Shown piece by piece: positions 6,500 to 7,046 of a stretch of DNA of 7,046 bases. This DNA comes from an uncultured Porphyromonadaceae bacterium (lineage in GTDB: Bacteria; Bacteroidota; Bacteroidia; Bacteroidales; Muribaculaceae): the NCBI GenBank assembly GCA_902462525.1, contig CABQCA010000121.1, positions 1 to 7,046 on the forward strand, given 5' to 3'. A program made the position numbers and the translations under genes. Below the pieces are notes generated by a model, which had not been told where the DNA came from, did not search any database, and saw only the letters and a list, made by a program, of their open reading frames with translations. The first letter of the stretch is position 1; every line of letters begins with the position of its first letter.

Positions 6500-6533
6500 C
6501 AAAAGTAAACATTCCGATTTTGTTATGCAACAA
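6500..6533 (-). promoter_or_regulatory. Promoter of the secreted-protein gene
   Basis: On the minus strand, TACTTTTG (6500-6507) fits the Bacteroidetes -7 consensus TAnnTTTG and is followed by CA, giving the same ten bases TACTTTTGCA as the purH promoter. A TTGTTG (6528-6533) lies 20 nt upstream and fits the -33 box. Transcription would begin near 6493, giving a leader of about 70 nt before the ATG at 6418-6420. Confidence 0.75.
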
Positions 6534-6537
6534 AATC
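6516..6537. promoter_or_regulatory. Perfect inverted repeat over the -33 box, candidate operator
   Basis: GATTTTGTT (6516-6524) and AACAAAATC (6529-6537) are exact reverse complements separated by ATGC. The right arm overlaps the -33 element of the promoter at 6500-6533, the position expected for a dimeric repressor or activator site. No regulator gene is visible nearby, so the bound factor is unknown. It is less likely to be a terminator because it sits upstream of its gene within promoter elements. Confidence 0.45.
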
Positions 6538-6571
6538 CGCAAATATTTTATAGAGCTCTGCGTAAAGAATT

Positions 6572-6599
6572 GTAGGGGTGCAATAATTTGCGCCCCTAC
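6572..6599. terminator. GTAGGGG palindrome, probable terminator of the acyl-CoA synthetase gene
   Basis: GTAGGGGTGCAA (6572-6583) pairs with TTGCGCCCCTAC (6588-6599): twelve pairs including one G-T wobble, around a TAAT loop. It lies 25 nt downstream of the stop codon of the minus-strand synthetase gene. On that strand it is followed by AATTCTTTACG, only a weak T run. Stems beginning GTAGGGGCG also occur as dispersed repeats in many bacteria, so it may be a repeat copy serving as terminator. Confidence 0.6.
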
Positions 6600-6624
6600 T
6601 TTCTGCTATAGAGTCGACATACTC

Positions 6625-7046
6625 TTATTTGTAGAGGAAACGCCGAATGGAGCGCTTAGGCGTTTTTTCGAACTCTTCGGGCATAATTTCGATTTTCTGA
6701 ATCTGCTCGTAGGGGCCTACAAGCTGGTTCAGAGCCTTGCGGTTGCTTTCCATAGCCTCGGCTAGACGGCTTTCATCGAGACCGGCACGGGCTACTTCGT
6801 CGGCATCGGGGTGACAGAGAGCCACCAGATGGCCGTCGCGGTCGACGACGAGACATTCGTTGACAAAAGGCATGTTGCTCAGTTTCGATTCTATTTCCTC
6901 AGGGTAGATGTTCTGCCCGTTGGCGGTGAGAATCATTGTCTTGTAGCGGCCCCGGATATGAATTGTACGGTGGTCATCGCCGAGGAAGCCCATGTCGCCG
7001 GTATGCAGCCAGCCGTTTTCTTCGAGGGTCGCTTCGGTGGCCTCGG
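6625..7046 (-). CDS. AMP-binding acyl-CoA synthetase, C-terminal 139 residues, 5' end outside window
   Basis: C-terminal part of an adenylate-forming (ANL superfamily) enzyme, most like the long-chain fatty acid-CoA ligases, which join a carboxylic acid to CoA through an acyl-adenylate. The frame runs open to the right edge. The first visible residues include GWLHTGDMGFLG, the conserved GWxxTGD motif whose Asp contacts the ATP ribose. Next come IRGRYKTMILTANGQNIYPEEIE, the hinge Arg/Lys and A8 motif, and the small C-terminal domain. The last motif, EKTPKRSIRRFLYK, holds the expected A10 lysine in TPKRSIRR instead of the commoner TxxGKxxR. The ATG at 6991-6993 is internal, not a start. The substrate cannot be read from this part. 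It lies upstream of the secreted-protein gene in the same direction but is separated by a terminator-like hairpin and a new promoter. Confidence 0.93.
   Translation of the reverse strand, partial: EATEATLEENGWLHTGDMGFLGDDHRTIHIRGRYKTMILTANGQNIYPEEIESKLSNMPFVNECLVVDRDGHLVALCHPDADEVARAGLDESRLAEAMESNRKALNQLVGPYEQIQKIEIMPEEFEKTPKRSIRRFLYK

Noticed and set aside
6302..6502. 66-codon minus-strand ORF overlapping the secreted-protein start
   Set aside because: It runs out of frame across the signal peptide and the promoter leader, with no domain; the 280-residue frame has a clear signal peptide.
6445..6765. 106-codon plus-strand ORF over the intergenic gap and synthetase 3' end
   Set aside because: It is antisense to the conserved C-terminal motifs of the acyl-CoA synthetase and spans the palindromes; the translation is not recognisable.

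Overview
The window looks like a chromosomal segment from a Bacteroidales bacterium, probably close to Muribaculaceae, Bacteroides or Prevotella. This rests on four things: the purH-mreB-mreC-mreD-mrdA gene order, two promoters of the Bacteroidetes type (-7 element TAnnTTTG, both reading TACTTTTGCA), the lack of Shine-Dalgarno sequences before the genes, and a secreted protein ending in the 'YYNLQG...GLYI' tail typical of this group. The genus is inference.

Left and centre (1-5026, minus strand): a tightly packed operon read right to left. purH (last two steps of IMP synthesis) comes first, followed by mreB, mreC, mreD and the 5' half of mrdA (PBP2), which runs off the left edge just after its catalytic STFK motif. 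Gaps between genes are 37, 13, 3 and 12 nt, and I see no promoter in the purH-mreB gap. MreB is the cytoplasmic filament, MreC and MreD couple it across the inner membrane, and PBP2 is the transpeptidase of the elongation complex. mreC starts with GTG and mrdA with TTG; in both cases an in-frame stop lies just upstream, so the non-ATG start is well supported. Only the purH promoter is visible.

Middle (5027-5577): a divergent small plus-strand ORF (5116-5286) encodes a 56-residue protein with one membrane segment and unknown function. After it lies a 291-nt gap between convergent genes. The gap holds two arrays of a degenerate octamer, CTGACARG, in opposite orientation, so that each appears in the sense strand directly after the stop codon of its neighbouring gene. 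A strong hairpin, likely a bidirectional terminator, lies between them. This is the least ordinary structure in the window.

Right (5578-7046, minus strand): a 280-residue secreted, probably surface-sorted protein with its own promoter. A perfect 9-bp inverted repeat overlaps the -33 element of that promoter and could be an operator. Upstream of it is a GTAGGGG-type palindrome that may act as terminator for the last gene, the C-terminal 139 residues of an AMP-binding acyl-CoA synthetase cut by the right edge.

I do not see a phage, an insertion sequence, a CRISPR array, a tRNA or rRNA, or an obvious new defence system. Most of the window is conserved housekeeping. The candidates for something undescribed are the octamer arrays, the small membrane protein and the palindromic operator.
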